Shown: positions 52,711-60,245 of the stretch, one piece after another
Numbering within the stretch: the first letter of the stretch is position 1
How the letters are laid out: every line of letters begins with the position of its first letter
NCBI RefSeq assembly: GCF_900108245.1
Contig: NZ_FNUY01000016.1
Location: 27,839-91,838, forward strand
Length of the DNA stretch: 64,000 nucleotides
Direction: 5' to 3'
DNA from: Allobosea lathyri
Lineage (GTDB): Bacteria; Pseudomonadota; Alphaproteobacteria; Rhizobiales; Beijerinckiaceae
Notes under the pieces: generated by a model
Database searches by the model: none
Seen by the model: only the letters and a program-made list of their open reading frames with translations
What the model was told of the DNA's origin: nothing
Program-made: the position numbers and the translations under genes

Positions 52711-53968
52711 GTCACTAGTTATGCTTGAATCGAATGGACTGTCGAGCCGGGACGAGGTTGCATCTTCCGCACCCTGGCTCGCGCTGGTCGGGCTCGGCGA
52801 AGATGGCCGCGCGGGCCTCTCGCCCGACGCGCTGGCAGCGCTCGACGGCGCCGAGATCGTGTTCGGCGGCGAGAGGCACCTTGCCCTGATCGGCGCGGTA
52901 CCCGGCGAGGCGCGCGCCTGGCCGCAGCCCTTCCGCAACGCCCTGCCCGCGATCCTGGCCGAGCGTGGCCGCAAGGTCTGCGTGCTCGCCACCAGCGACC
53001 CGTTCCATTACGGCATTGGCGCGGGGCTGACCCGCGCAATTCCCGCAGACGAGATGCGGATCATCCCGCAGCTCTCGTCCTTCGCCATGGCCTGCAACCG
53101 GCTGCGCTGGGCGCAGGAGGAATGCGCGCTGGTCTCGCTGCATGGCCGCGCGCTGCAGCGGATCATCCCGCATCTGCAGCCGAATGCGCGCATTCTCGCG
53201 CTGTCGTGGGATGCCTCGACACCGGCCGCCGTCGCTGCCCTGCTGACCGAGCGCGGGCTGGGCGCCAGCCGGATCGTCGTGCTGGAATCGCTTGGCGGCC
53301 CGCATGAACGGATCCGCTCGGCCCGCGCCGATGAGTTTGCGCTCGAGGACATCGTCCCGCTCAACATGAGCGCGGTCACGGTCGTCGCCACGCCCGGCGC
53401 GCGCATCCTGCCGCTGGCGTCGGGGCTCGACGAAAGCTGGTTTGCCCATGACGGCCAGATCACCAAATCCGACATCCGCGCGATCACACTGGCCGCGCTG
53501 GCGCCGCGCGCCGGCGAATTGCTTTGGGATGTGGGCGCCGGCTCGGGCTCGATCTCGCTCGAATGGTGCCTGCGCCATCCGCGCAACCGCGCCATCGCCT
53601 TCGAGGCGAACCCCGAACGCGCCGAGCGCATCACCCGCAACCGGATCGATCTCGGCGCGCTGCCGGTCGAGATTGTGGGCGAGGCGCCCGGCGCCTTCGC
53701 CGGCCGGCGCGCGCCGGATGCCATCTTCATCGGCGGCGGCATCGGCGATGACGGCGTGTTCGAACAGGCCTTTGCGGCGCTGAAGCCGGGCGGCCGTCTC
53801 GTCGCCAATGTCGTGACGCTCGAAGGCGAGGCGCGGCTGGCCACGCTGTTCAAGGCGCATGGCGGGTCTTTGCGCCGCATCGGCATCGCCCATCTCGACC
53901 CGGTCGGCACGATGCATGGCTGGCGCTCGGCCATGCCGGTGACGCAATGGCGCGTGAGCAAGCCTTGA
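52709..53968 (+). CDS. cobL: Precorrin-6Y C5,15-methyltransferase (decarboxylating)
   Basis: ATG 52709 is preferred, with GAGGATGAG upstream; ATG 52697 and 52721 are alternatives. The 419-residue protein is the CobL fusion of a CbiE-like domain (WLALVGLGEDGRAGLSPDA, CVLATSDPFHYGIG near residue 95, IPQLSSFAMACNRL) and a CbiT-like domain (GQITKSDIRAITLAALAPRAGELLWDVGAGSGSISLEW near residue 270). It methylates C5 and C15 and removes the acetate carboxylate at C12. A family A repeat follows its stop. Confidence 0.94.
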   Translation: MSLVMLESNGLSSRDEVASSAPWLALVGLGEDGRAGLSPDALAALDGAEIVFGGERHLALIGAVPGEARAWPQPFRNALPAILAERGRKVCVLATSDPFHYGIGAGLTRAIPADEMRIIPQLSSFAMACNRLRWAQEECALVSLHGRALQRIIPHLQPNARILALSWDASTPAAVAALLTERGLGASRIVVLESLGGPHERIRSARADEFALEDIVPLNMSAVTVVATPGARILPLASGLDESWFAHDGQITKSDIRAITLAALAPRAGELLWDVGAGSGSISLEWCLRHPRNRAIAFEANPERAERITRNRIDLGALPVEIVGEAPGAFAGRRAPDAIFIGGGIGDDGVFEQAFAALKPGGRLVANVVTLEGEARLATLFKAHGGSLRRIGIAHLDPVGTMHGWRSAMPVTQWRVSKP

Positions 53969-53997
53969 TGGGCTTCGTCGGTCGCCACATCCACTGC

Positions 53998-54102
53998 GTC
54001 ATCCCGGACAAGCCGCGCAGCGGCGCAGATCCGGGATCCATCGGAGGCCTCCGGAACCCTACGATGGATCCCGGGTCTCCGCTTCGCTCCGCCCAGGATG
54101 AC
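53998..54102. repeat. Palindromic intergenic repeat, family A/A' hybrid
   Basis: The left arm opens GTCATCCCGGACAAGCCGCG (A' type) and the right arm ends GCTTCGCTCCGCCCAGGATGAC (A type), with facing GGATCCATC and GATGGATCC blocks. Between cobL and cobE. Confidence 0.88.
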
Positions 54103-54134
54103 GCAGCGCATATCATCCGTGACGGCGCTTCGCG

Positions 54135-54524
54135 ATGAGTGACCGCCTCATCGCCGGCATCGGCCTGCGGCCTGGCACGAGCGAAGCCGAGATCGGCGCC
54201 TGCCTTGACCAGGCACTGGCGACGGCGGGGCTCGGCGACGAGCCGGTGTCGCGCTTCTCCACGCTTGCTGCGCGCAGCACAGAGCCCGGACTGCTGGCAC
54301 TGGCACTGGTTCGCAATGCCCAGATCGTCGCGATCGCCGACGAGGCGCTGAAAGGTTTCGAGGCGGCCTGCGCGACGCGTTCGACCCGGATCGCCTCGCT
54401 CTATGGCGTCGGTTCGGTGGCGGAAGCCGCAGCGCTGGCTGCCGCCGGACCGGGCGGAACCTTGATCCAGCCGCGCATCGCGACCGCCCGCGTCACCTGT
54501 GCTCTGGCAAGGGCTGGCTCATGA
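54135..54524 (+). CDS. cobE: CobE/CbiG C-terminal family protein
   Basis: The 129-residue protein is a stand-alone CbiG C-terminal domain (CobE): IAGIGLRPGTSEAEIGACL at the start, RFSTLAARSTEPGLLALA near residue 40 and GVGSVAEAAALAAAGPGGTLIQPRIATARVTCALAR at the end. CobE is required for the aerobic pathway in Pseudomonas denitrificans, but its step is not well defined. Since cobF (precorrin-6A synthase) is not in the window, this gene is worth attention. Its stop overlaps the cobM start (ATGA). Confidence 0.92.
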   Translation: MSDRLIAGIGLRPGTSEAEIGACLDQALATAGLGDEPVSRFSTLAARSTEPGLLALALVRNAQIVAIADEALKGFEAACATRSTRIASLYGVGSVAEAAALAAAGPGGTLIQPRIATARVTCALARAGS

Positions 54525-55285
54525 CCATCCATTTTATCGGCGCGGGACCGGGCGCGCCCGATCTGCTCACCTTGCGGGGGCGCGACCTGATCGCCGCCTG
54601 CCCCGTCTGCCTCTATGCGGGTTCCCTGATCCCCAGGGCGATGCTGGACTGGTGCCCGCCGAGTGCCCGCATCATCGACACCGCCCCGCTCGATCTCGAC
54701 GCGATCATCGCGGAAATGCAGGCGGCTCACGGCGCTGGCCGGGAGGTCGCGCGCTTGCATTCCGGCGATCTCTCGATCTGGAGTGCCTGCGGCGAACAGA
54801 TGCGCCGGCTCGATGCGCTCGGCATCCCCTACAGCGTGACGCCGGGCGTGCCGGCTTTTGCTGCCGCCGCCGCGAGCCTGAAACGCGAATTGACCCTGCC
54901 GGGCGTGGCGCAATCGCTGGTGCTGACCCGGACCTCCGGCCGGGCCTCGGCGATGCCGCCCAGGGAGACACTCGCGACCTTCGCGGCTTCAGGGACGACG
55001 CTGGCGGTCCATCTCTCGATCCATGTCATCGATCAGGTCGTGACGGAATTGACGCCGTTCTATGGCGCCGATTGCCCGGTCGCGATCGTGTTTCGCGCCT
55101 CCTGGCCCGATGAGCGCATCTTGCGGGGAACGCTGGCCTCCATCGCGGAACAGGTTCGCGAGGCCGCGCTCGAGCGCACCGCGCTGATCCTGGTCGGGCC
55201 GGCGCTGCGAGCCGAGGATTTCGGCGACAGCGCGCTGTATTCGGCCGGCTACGACCGGCGCTTCCGGCCGGGTGGTGGCACATGA
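54521..55285 (+). CDS. cobM: Precorrin-4 C11-methyltransferase
   Basis: The 254-residue protein reads MTIHFIGAGPGAPDLLTLRG, then CPVCLYAGSLIP near residue 27, RLHSGDLSIWSACGEQMRRL near residue 78 and YSVTPGVPAFAAAAASLKRELTLPG near residue 105, with TRTSGRASAMP and LSIHVIDQV later. These are the CobM/CbiF hallmarks. It methylates C11 to make precorrin-5. It overlaps cobE and cobB by 4 bp on either side, so the three genes are translationally coupled. Confidence 0.95.
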   Translation: MTIHFIGAGPGAPDLLTLRGRDLIAACPVCLYAGSLIPRAMLDWCPPSARIIDTAPLDLDAIIAEMQAAHGAGREVARLHSGDLSIWSACGEQMRRLDALGIPYSVTPGVPAFAAAAASLKRELTLPGVAQSLVLTRTSGRASAMPPRETLATFAASGTTLAVHLSIHVIDQVVTELTPFYGADCPVAIVFRASWPDERILRGTLASIAEQVREAALERTALILVGPALRAEDFGDSALYSAGYDRRFRPGGGT

Positions 55286-56601
55286 TCGCACCGGGACTTC
55301 TCATCGCCGCGCCGCGTTCCGGCTCGGGCAAGACCACGATCACGCTCGGCCTCCAGCGCGCGCTGGTGCGGCGCGGGCTGACCGTGCGCGGGCTGAAATG
55401 CGGGCCCGACTATATCGACCCGGCTTTCCACGCGGCCGCGACGGGGGCGCCCAGCGCCAATCTCGATTCCTTCGCCATGCCCGACGCCCTGCTCGGCGCC
55501 ATCGCCTATGGGGCCGCTGACGCCGCCGACCTCGTCATCGCCGAGGGTTCGATGGGGCTGTTCGACGCCGTGCCCGGTCCCGAGGGCCATACCGGGGCCA
55601 GCGCCGATATCGCGGCACTGCTCGGCTGGCCCGTCGTGCTGGTGATCGATGTCTCCGGACAGGCGCAATCGGCCGCCGCCATTGCGCTTGGCTGCATGCA
55701 TTACGATCCACGCATCAGGATCGCCGGCGTCATCCTCAACAAGGTCGCCAGCGAGCGCCATCGCCGGCTGGTGGCGCAGGGCATGGCCAAGATCGGCCTG
55801 CCCGTGCTGGGTTCGCTGCCGCGCGAGGCCAGCCTGATCCTGCCCGAACGCCATCTCGGGCTGGTTCAGGCCGGCGAGACCGACGACCTGCATGCAAGGC
55901 TCGATGCGCTGGCCGAGGCGATCGCGGCGGCGGTCGATCTCGACGCGGTCGTGGCAGCGGCCGGGCCGACGATGCTCACGCCCCCGGGCGATGCGATCCC
56001 CGCCCTGCCTGCACCCGGACCGCGCATCGCGATTGCGCGCGATGCCGCCTTCAGCTTCGTCTACCCGCATGTCGAGGCCGGCTGGCGCGCGGCCGGAGCC
56101 ACGCTCCTGCCCTTCTCGCCGCTGGCCAATGAGGCTCCTCCCGAGGATTGCGATGTCTGCTGGTTGCCGGGCGGCTATCCCGAGTTGCATGCCAGCACGA
56201 TTGCCGGAGCGGCGCATTTCCTGAAAGGCCTCCGGCAGTTCGCGGAAAGTCGGCCCGTGCATGGGGAGTGCGGCGGCTACATGGTGCTGGGCCAGAGCCT
56301 CACCGATGCGGATGGCGTCAGCCACGCCATGGCCGGGCTACTCGGCGTCGAGACCAGCTTTGCCAGGCGCAAGATGAATCTGGGCTATCGCCGCGCAGTG
56401 CTGCAGGCCGACGGGCCGCTCGGACAGGCCGGGCAGGCGCTGACCGGCCATGAATTCCACTACGCCACGATCGTCGCGACCGGCGACGACCCGCCCTTCG
56501 CGGTGGTCACCGACCCGCATGGCTCGCCCCCCGCCCCCGCCGGAAGCCGGCGCGGCCATGTGACGGGGTCGTTCTTTCACGCAATCGCGGTGGCGGCGTG
56601 A
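55282..56601 (+). CDS. cobB: Hydrogenobyrinic acid a,c-diamide synthase
   Basis: The 439-residue protein has an N-terminal DTB-synthetase-like amidoligase domain (LIAAPRSGSGKTTITLGL near residue 7, KCGPDYIDPAFH near 43, AEGSMGLFDA near 88) and a C-terminal class I glutaminase domain (CWLPGGYPELHA near 291, HGECGGYMVLG near 330 with the nucleophilic Cys, and a final His in RGHVTGSFFHAI). It amidates the a and c side chains before cobalt insertion. Complete and of normal length. Confidence 0.95.
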   Translation: MIAPGLLIAAPRSGSGKTTITLGLQRALVRRGLTVRGLKCGPDYIDPAFHAAATGAPSANLDSFAMPDALLGAIAYGAADAADLVIAEGSMGLFDAVPGPEGHTGASADIAALLGWPVVLVIDVSGQAQSAAAIALGCMHYDPRIRIAGVILNKVASERHRRLVAQGMAKIGLPVLGSLPREASLILPERHLGLVQAGETDDLHARLDALAEAIAAAVDLDAVVAAAGPTMLTPPGDAIPALPAPGPRIAIARDAAFSFVYPHVEAGWRAAGATLLPFSPLANEAPPEDCDVCWLPGGYPELHASTIAGAAHFLKGLRQFAESRPVHGECGGYMVLGQSLTDADGVSHAMAGLLGVETSFARRKMNLGYRRAVLQADGPLGQAGQALTGHEFHYATIVATGDDPPFAVVTDPHGSPPAPAGSRRGHVTGSFFHAIAVAA

Positions 56602-56627
56602 CGCAAGACGACAGTGCCCGCAGCCTC

Positions 56628-56748
56628 AGCCCTCATCCTGAGGAGCCATTTCGCTGGAAATGGCGTCTCGAAGGATGTTCCAGATGGTTCGGGAGCCTCC
56701 TGAACCATCCTTCGAGACGCCGCTTCGCGGCTCCTCAGGATGAGGGCT
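56628..56748. repeat. Palindromic intergenic repeat, family B
   Basis: Outer arms AGCCCTCATCCTGAGGAGC and complement, inner GTCTCGAAGGATG blocks, and variable hairpin tips (CATTTCGCTGGAAATG on the left). The right-hand 50 bases recur exactly at 63742-63791. It lies between cobB and bluB. Confidence 0.95.
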
Positions 56749-56766
56749 CAGCGTGAGGCTGAGATT

Positions 56767-57387
56767 GTGACGCGCTCTTCTCCACCCGTCTTCGACGCCG
56801 CCTTTGCAGCGCAGTTCCGGGAATTGCTGACCTGGCGGCGCGATGTCCGACGCTTCCGGCGCGATGCGCTTCCCGAGGGGATGATCGAGCAGCTTCTGGG
56901 CGAGATGGAGTTGTCACCCTCGGTCGGCCATTCGCAGCCCTGGCGCTGGGTTCGAGTGCGCGACGAGGCGCAACGCGCGTCGGTTCGCGCGAGCTTCACG
57001 CGCTGCAATGCCGACGCGCTCGCCGACTATGAGGGCGAGCGGGCGCGGCTCTATGCCAGCCTCAAGCTTGAAGGGATGCGCGAGGCGCCCGAGCAATTCG
57101 CGGTGTTCTGCGACCATGCGACCGAGCGAGGTCATGGCCTCGGCCGCCGGACGATGCCGGAGATGCTGGATTATTCCGTGGTCGCCGCGATCACGCAGTT
57201 CTGGCTCGCGGCGCGGGTGCAGGGCATCGGCGTGGGCTGGGTCTCGATCCTGGAGCCGGAGGTGGTGCGCGAGGCGCTGGCCGCGCCGCCGGGCTGGAAG
57301 CTGATCGCCTGGCTCTGTGTCGGCTATCCCGAAGAGGAAACCGACATGCCGGAATTGGTGCGGGCGGGTTGGGAGAACGGGCAATAA
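56767..57387 (+). CDS. bluB: 5,6-dimethylbenzimidazole synthase
   Basis: BluB is a flavin-dependent enzyme that breaks down FMN to make the lower ligand of B12. The product has FRELLTWRRDVRRFRRDALPEG near the N-terminus, MELSPSVGHSQPWRWVRV near residue 50, MLDYSVVAAITQFWLAARVQGIGVGWVSIL near residue 130 and LCVGYPEE. GTG 56767 (206 residues) is preferred, with GAGG upstream. ATG 56740 would give 215 residues but its codon lies in the arm of the family B repeat. It is the last cob gene of the cluster. Confidence 0.93.
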   Translation: MTRSSPPVFDAAFAAQFRELLTWRRDVRRFRRDALPEGMIEQLLGEMELSPSVGHSQPWRWVRVRDEAQRASVRASFTRCNADALADYEGERARLYASLKLEGMREAPEQFAVFCDHATERGHGLGRRTMPEMLDYSVVAAITQFWLAARVQGIGVGWVSILEPEVVREALAAPPGWKLIAWLCVGYPEEETDMPELVRAGWENGQ

Positions 57388-57426
57388 GGCCAGTTATAGC
57401 TTGTGGATTTTGCGTCTCAATGCTCC

Positions 57427-57528
57427 GTCATCCTGGGCGACCGCAGGTCGGCCCGGGATCCATCGTAGAACTCGGATCCCTACGATGGATCCCGGATCTG
57501 CGCGGCTGCGCCGCTTGTCCAGGATGAC
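57427..57528. repeat. Palindromic intergenic repeat, family A'
   Basis: Left arm GTCATCCTGGGCGACCGC to GGATCCATCGTAG; right arm CTACGATGGATCC to GCTTGTCCAGGATGAC. It lies between the convergent bluB and CoA-transferase genes, followed at 57588-57610 by a short CCCTCTTACAAGAGAGGG hairpin. Confidence 0.9.
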
Positions 57529-57626
57529 GGCGCGCTTCCAGATCGGATCATCGCGCTCAGGACAAGTTTGCGCGGCGGAACCGCTGCCCCTCTTACAAGA
57601 GAGGGTTCCCCGCGCTCGTCTTTACC

Positions 57627-58280
<654 letters not shown>

Positions 58281-58292
58281 GTTCGGAACTCC

Positions 58293-59000
58293 TTAAGCGG
58301 TCGCGCGAGGGCGGGTGGTGCGCTGCTCGATGCGCTTGGCCGCGTTCGTGACATGCACGATCCGCTTCACGAAAATGCCGGGCGTGTGCATGTGATCGGG
58401 GTCGATCTCGCCGGCCGGCACCAGATGCTCGACCTGGGCGACGGTCATGCGCGAGGCCGAGGCCATCATCGGATTGAAGTTGCGCGCCGTCTTCCGGTAG
58501 ACGAGGTTGCCCTCGGTATCGCCCTTCCAGGCATGGACCAGCGAGACATCGGCGAAGATGCCGCGTTCCATGATGTAGCGCTCGCCGTCGAATTCGCGCT
58601 CCTCCTTGCCCTCGGCGACCAGCGTGCCGACGCCGGTCTTGGTGAAGAAGGCGGGGATGCCGGCGCCACCGGCGCGGATGCGCTCGGCCAGCGTGCCCTG
58701 CGGGGTGAATTCGAGCTCGAGTTCGCCGGCGAGGAACTGCTGGGCGAAGAGCTTGTTCTCGCCGACGTAAGAACTGATCATCTTCCTGATCTGGCGGGTC
58801 TCCAGCAGGATGCCCAGGCCCGCGCCGTCGATGCCGGCATTGTTGGAAACGAAGGTCAGGTCCTTCGCGCCGCTCTCGCGCACTGCCTCGATCAGGATGT
58901 CGGGGATGCCGCAAAGACCGAAGCCGCCGGCCATGATGGTCATGCCATCCTTGATGGCGCCGGCCAAAGCGGCCCTGGCGTCAGGAAATACCTTCTTCAT
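58293..59000 (-). CDS. scoA: 3-oxoacid CoA-transferase subunit A
   Basis: The 235-residue protein begins MKKVFPDARAALAG and has GMTIMAGGFGLCGIPDILIEAV, the alpha subunit glycine-rich CoA site, near residue 19. Later come QFLAGELELEFTPQGTLAERIRAGGAGIPAFFT near residue 90 and DVSLVHAWKGDTEGNLVYRKTARNFNP near residue 150. It pairs with ScoB in the same operon. The promoter lies in the 180 bp towards the DUF559 cassette. Confidence 0.93.
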   Translation of the reverse strand: MKKVFPDARAALAGAIKDGMTIMAGGFGLCGIPDILIEAVRESGAKDLTFVSNNAGIDGAGLGILLETRQIRKMISSYVGENKLFAQQFLAGELELEFTPQGTLAERIRAGGAGIPAFFTKTGVGTLVAEGKEEREFDGERYIMERGIFADVSLVHAWKGDTEGNLVYRKTARNFNPMMASASRMTVAQVEHLVPAGEIDPDHMHTPGIFVKRIVHVTNAAKRIEQRTTRPRATA

Positions 59001-59110
59001 CGCGTTGCCTTTGTCGCTGGGACGAACTGTGAATTGGCTTGGCCGGACGGCTCGCTACAGAACTAGCCGAGCGCAAGGGGCGCTTGCAACATGCAGTCTT
59101 GACGGACAGG

Positions 59111-59156
59111 CGCGGGGAACCCCTCTCCTGTAAGGAGAGGGGCAGGGGTGAGGTGT
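59111..59156. repeat. 46-bp terminal inverted repeat, left (family F)
   Basis: Exact reverse complement of 59559-59604. Inside it CCCCTCTCC-TGTA-GGAGAGGGG (approximately) can itself fold into a hairpin. Flanks the DUF559 gene. Confidence 0.97.
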
Positions 59157-59182
59157 CGGCCGCTGACCGCAAAGGGCAAAAT

Positions 59183-59521
59183 ATGGTGTCGGAGCAACAG
59201 AATTTTGCACGGAGTCTCAGAAAGCGATCCACCAAACCCGAAGACATCATCTGGGATGCGCTCCGCAATCGCCGTATCGACGGCCTGAAGTTCCGACGGC
59301 AATCGCCGCTCTTGAACTACACCGTCGATTTTCTGTGCTTCGAGCGGAAACTGATTATCGAGATTGACGGAAAACAGCATGGCCGGGAGCGTGATTACGA
59401 CATGGCGCGGACGGTCGAGCTCGAGAGCCACGGCTTCACGGTTCTAAGGGTCCGGAATGACGAGGTACTGGGCGATCTTGATGCGGTCATCGGCAAGATC
59501 AGAGTTGCCGCGCGCATTTGA
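59183..59521 (+). CDS. DUF559 endonuclease-like protein
   Basis: ATG 59183 is chosen because the upstream in-frame residues come from the inverted repeat. The 112-residue product is a complete single-domain DUF559 protein (Vsr-like PD-(D/E)XK fold): ARSLRKRSTKPEDIIWDALRN at the start, LKFRRQSPLLNYTVDFLCFERKLIIEIDGKQHG near residue 40 (VDF and EIDGKQH holding the predicted catalytic Asp and Glu-x-Lys-type residues), then FTVLRVRNDEVL. DUF559 proteins have no settled role. The gene is bracketed by a 46-bp perfect inverted repeat, so it may be the cargo or the enzyme of a small mobile cassette. Confidence 0.88.
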   Translation: MVSEQQNFARSLRKRSTKPEDIIWDALRNRRIDGLKFRRQSPLLNYTVDFLCFERKLIIEIDGKQHGRERDYDMARTVELESHGFTVLRVRNDEVLGDLDAVIGKIRVAARI

Positions 59522-59558
59522 GGTGGCAGAGCCGTTGAGCTGACTGGTCCAGGGGCCT

Positions 59559-59604
59559 ACACCTCACCCCTGCCCCTCTCCTTACAGGAGAGGGGTTCCC
59601 CGCG
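59559..59604. repeat. 46-bp terminal inverted repeat, right (family F)
   Basis: Exact reverse complement of 59111-59156. The intervening 402 bp hold only the DUF559 gene. The repeat ends 12 bp before the cytochrome gene stop. Confidence 0.97.
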
Positions 59605-59615
59605 GTTCTCCCGCA

Positions 59616-60245
59616 TCACGACGCCGGGCAGGCTGCTCCGGTATCGGCCCAGGCCTGCATCAGCGCGCCGAACTGGGCAGGTGTGCCCGGCGCCGGTTCG
59701 CGGCCGGGACCCGGATTCCAGCCCCACAGCACGAGGCTGTCGGTCGTGACATGCTTGACGATCGCCGCGAGGTCGCGGCTGCCGTTGCGGTTGAGATCCT
59801 TGAGCTGCTCGCAGATCTGACCGGGGGTCTTGCCTTCCCAGGCCATCGAAGCCGGCGCCAGCGCCCAATGGCCGTCGCCGGGAATGCGGGCCGGGTCGAA
59901 GTTCTGCTTGCCATGGCAGGTCGCGCATTCGAGACCGGGCGCGCCATGGCCATCCTTGCCGCGGACCACGAGCGGCTGATGCGGGCGTCGCGCATCGGTC
60001 TGGCGTGGGCGCTCGGTCGCCGGGTGGCAGTTCATGCAGCGGGGATGCTGCAACACCTTGCCTATCTCGCCGAACAGCGCGACCGAGCGGGCTCGCGCAT
60101 CGGGAATCGTCGAGAAGCTCGCGGCATCGCGCAGGGGCGCGCCGCCAGCTTGCGGCGCCGGGGGCGTCTGCGCGACGGTCAGTGCCGTGCCGCCGAGCCC
60201 GAGCGCAAGCGCGGCGGCAGTGGCGAGAAGGAAAGGCCTGACCAT
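59616..60245 (-). CDS. Diheme c-type cytochrome associated with the molybdenum hydroxylase
   Basis: The 209-residue product from ATG 60245 has an N-terminal signal peptide (FLLATAAALALGLGGTALTVA) and two heme c motifs, CMNCH near residue 70 and CATCH near residue 108, so it should be a periplasmic diheme cytochrome. A Met-containing C-terminal segment could supply axial ligands. It follows the IorB-like gene with overlapping stop and start (TGATG), and would accept electrons from that enzyme. A far longer frame continues upstream antisense-free but overlaps iorB, and is rejected. Confidence 0.88.
   Translation of the reverse strand: MVRPFLLATAAALALGLGGTALTVAQTPPAPQAGGAPLRDAASFSTIPDARARSVALFGEIGKVLQHPRCMNCHPATERPRQTDARRPHQPLVVRGKDGHGAPGLECATCHGKQNFDPARIPGDGHWALAPASMAWEGKTPGQICEQLKDLNRNGSRDLAAIVKHVTTDSLVLWGWNPGPGREPAPGTPAQFGALMQAWADTGAACPAS

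Noticed and set aside
59183..59521. Vsr mismatch repair endonuclease
   Set aside because: The protein is DUF559-like and lacks the Vsr-specific zinc-binding residues; no cytosine methyltransferase lies nearby.
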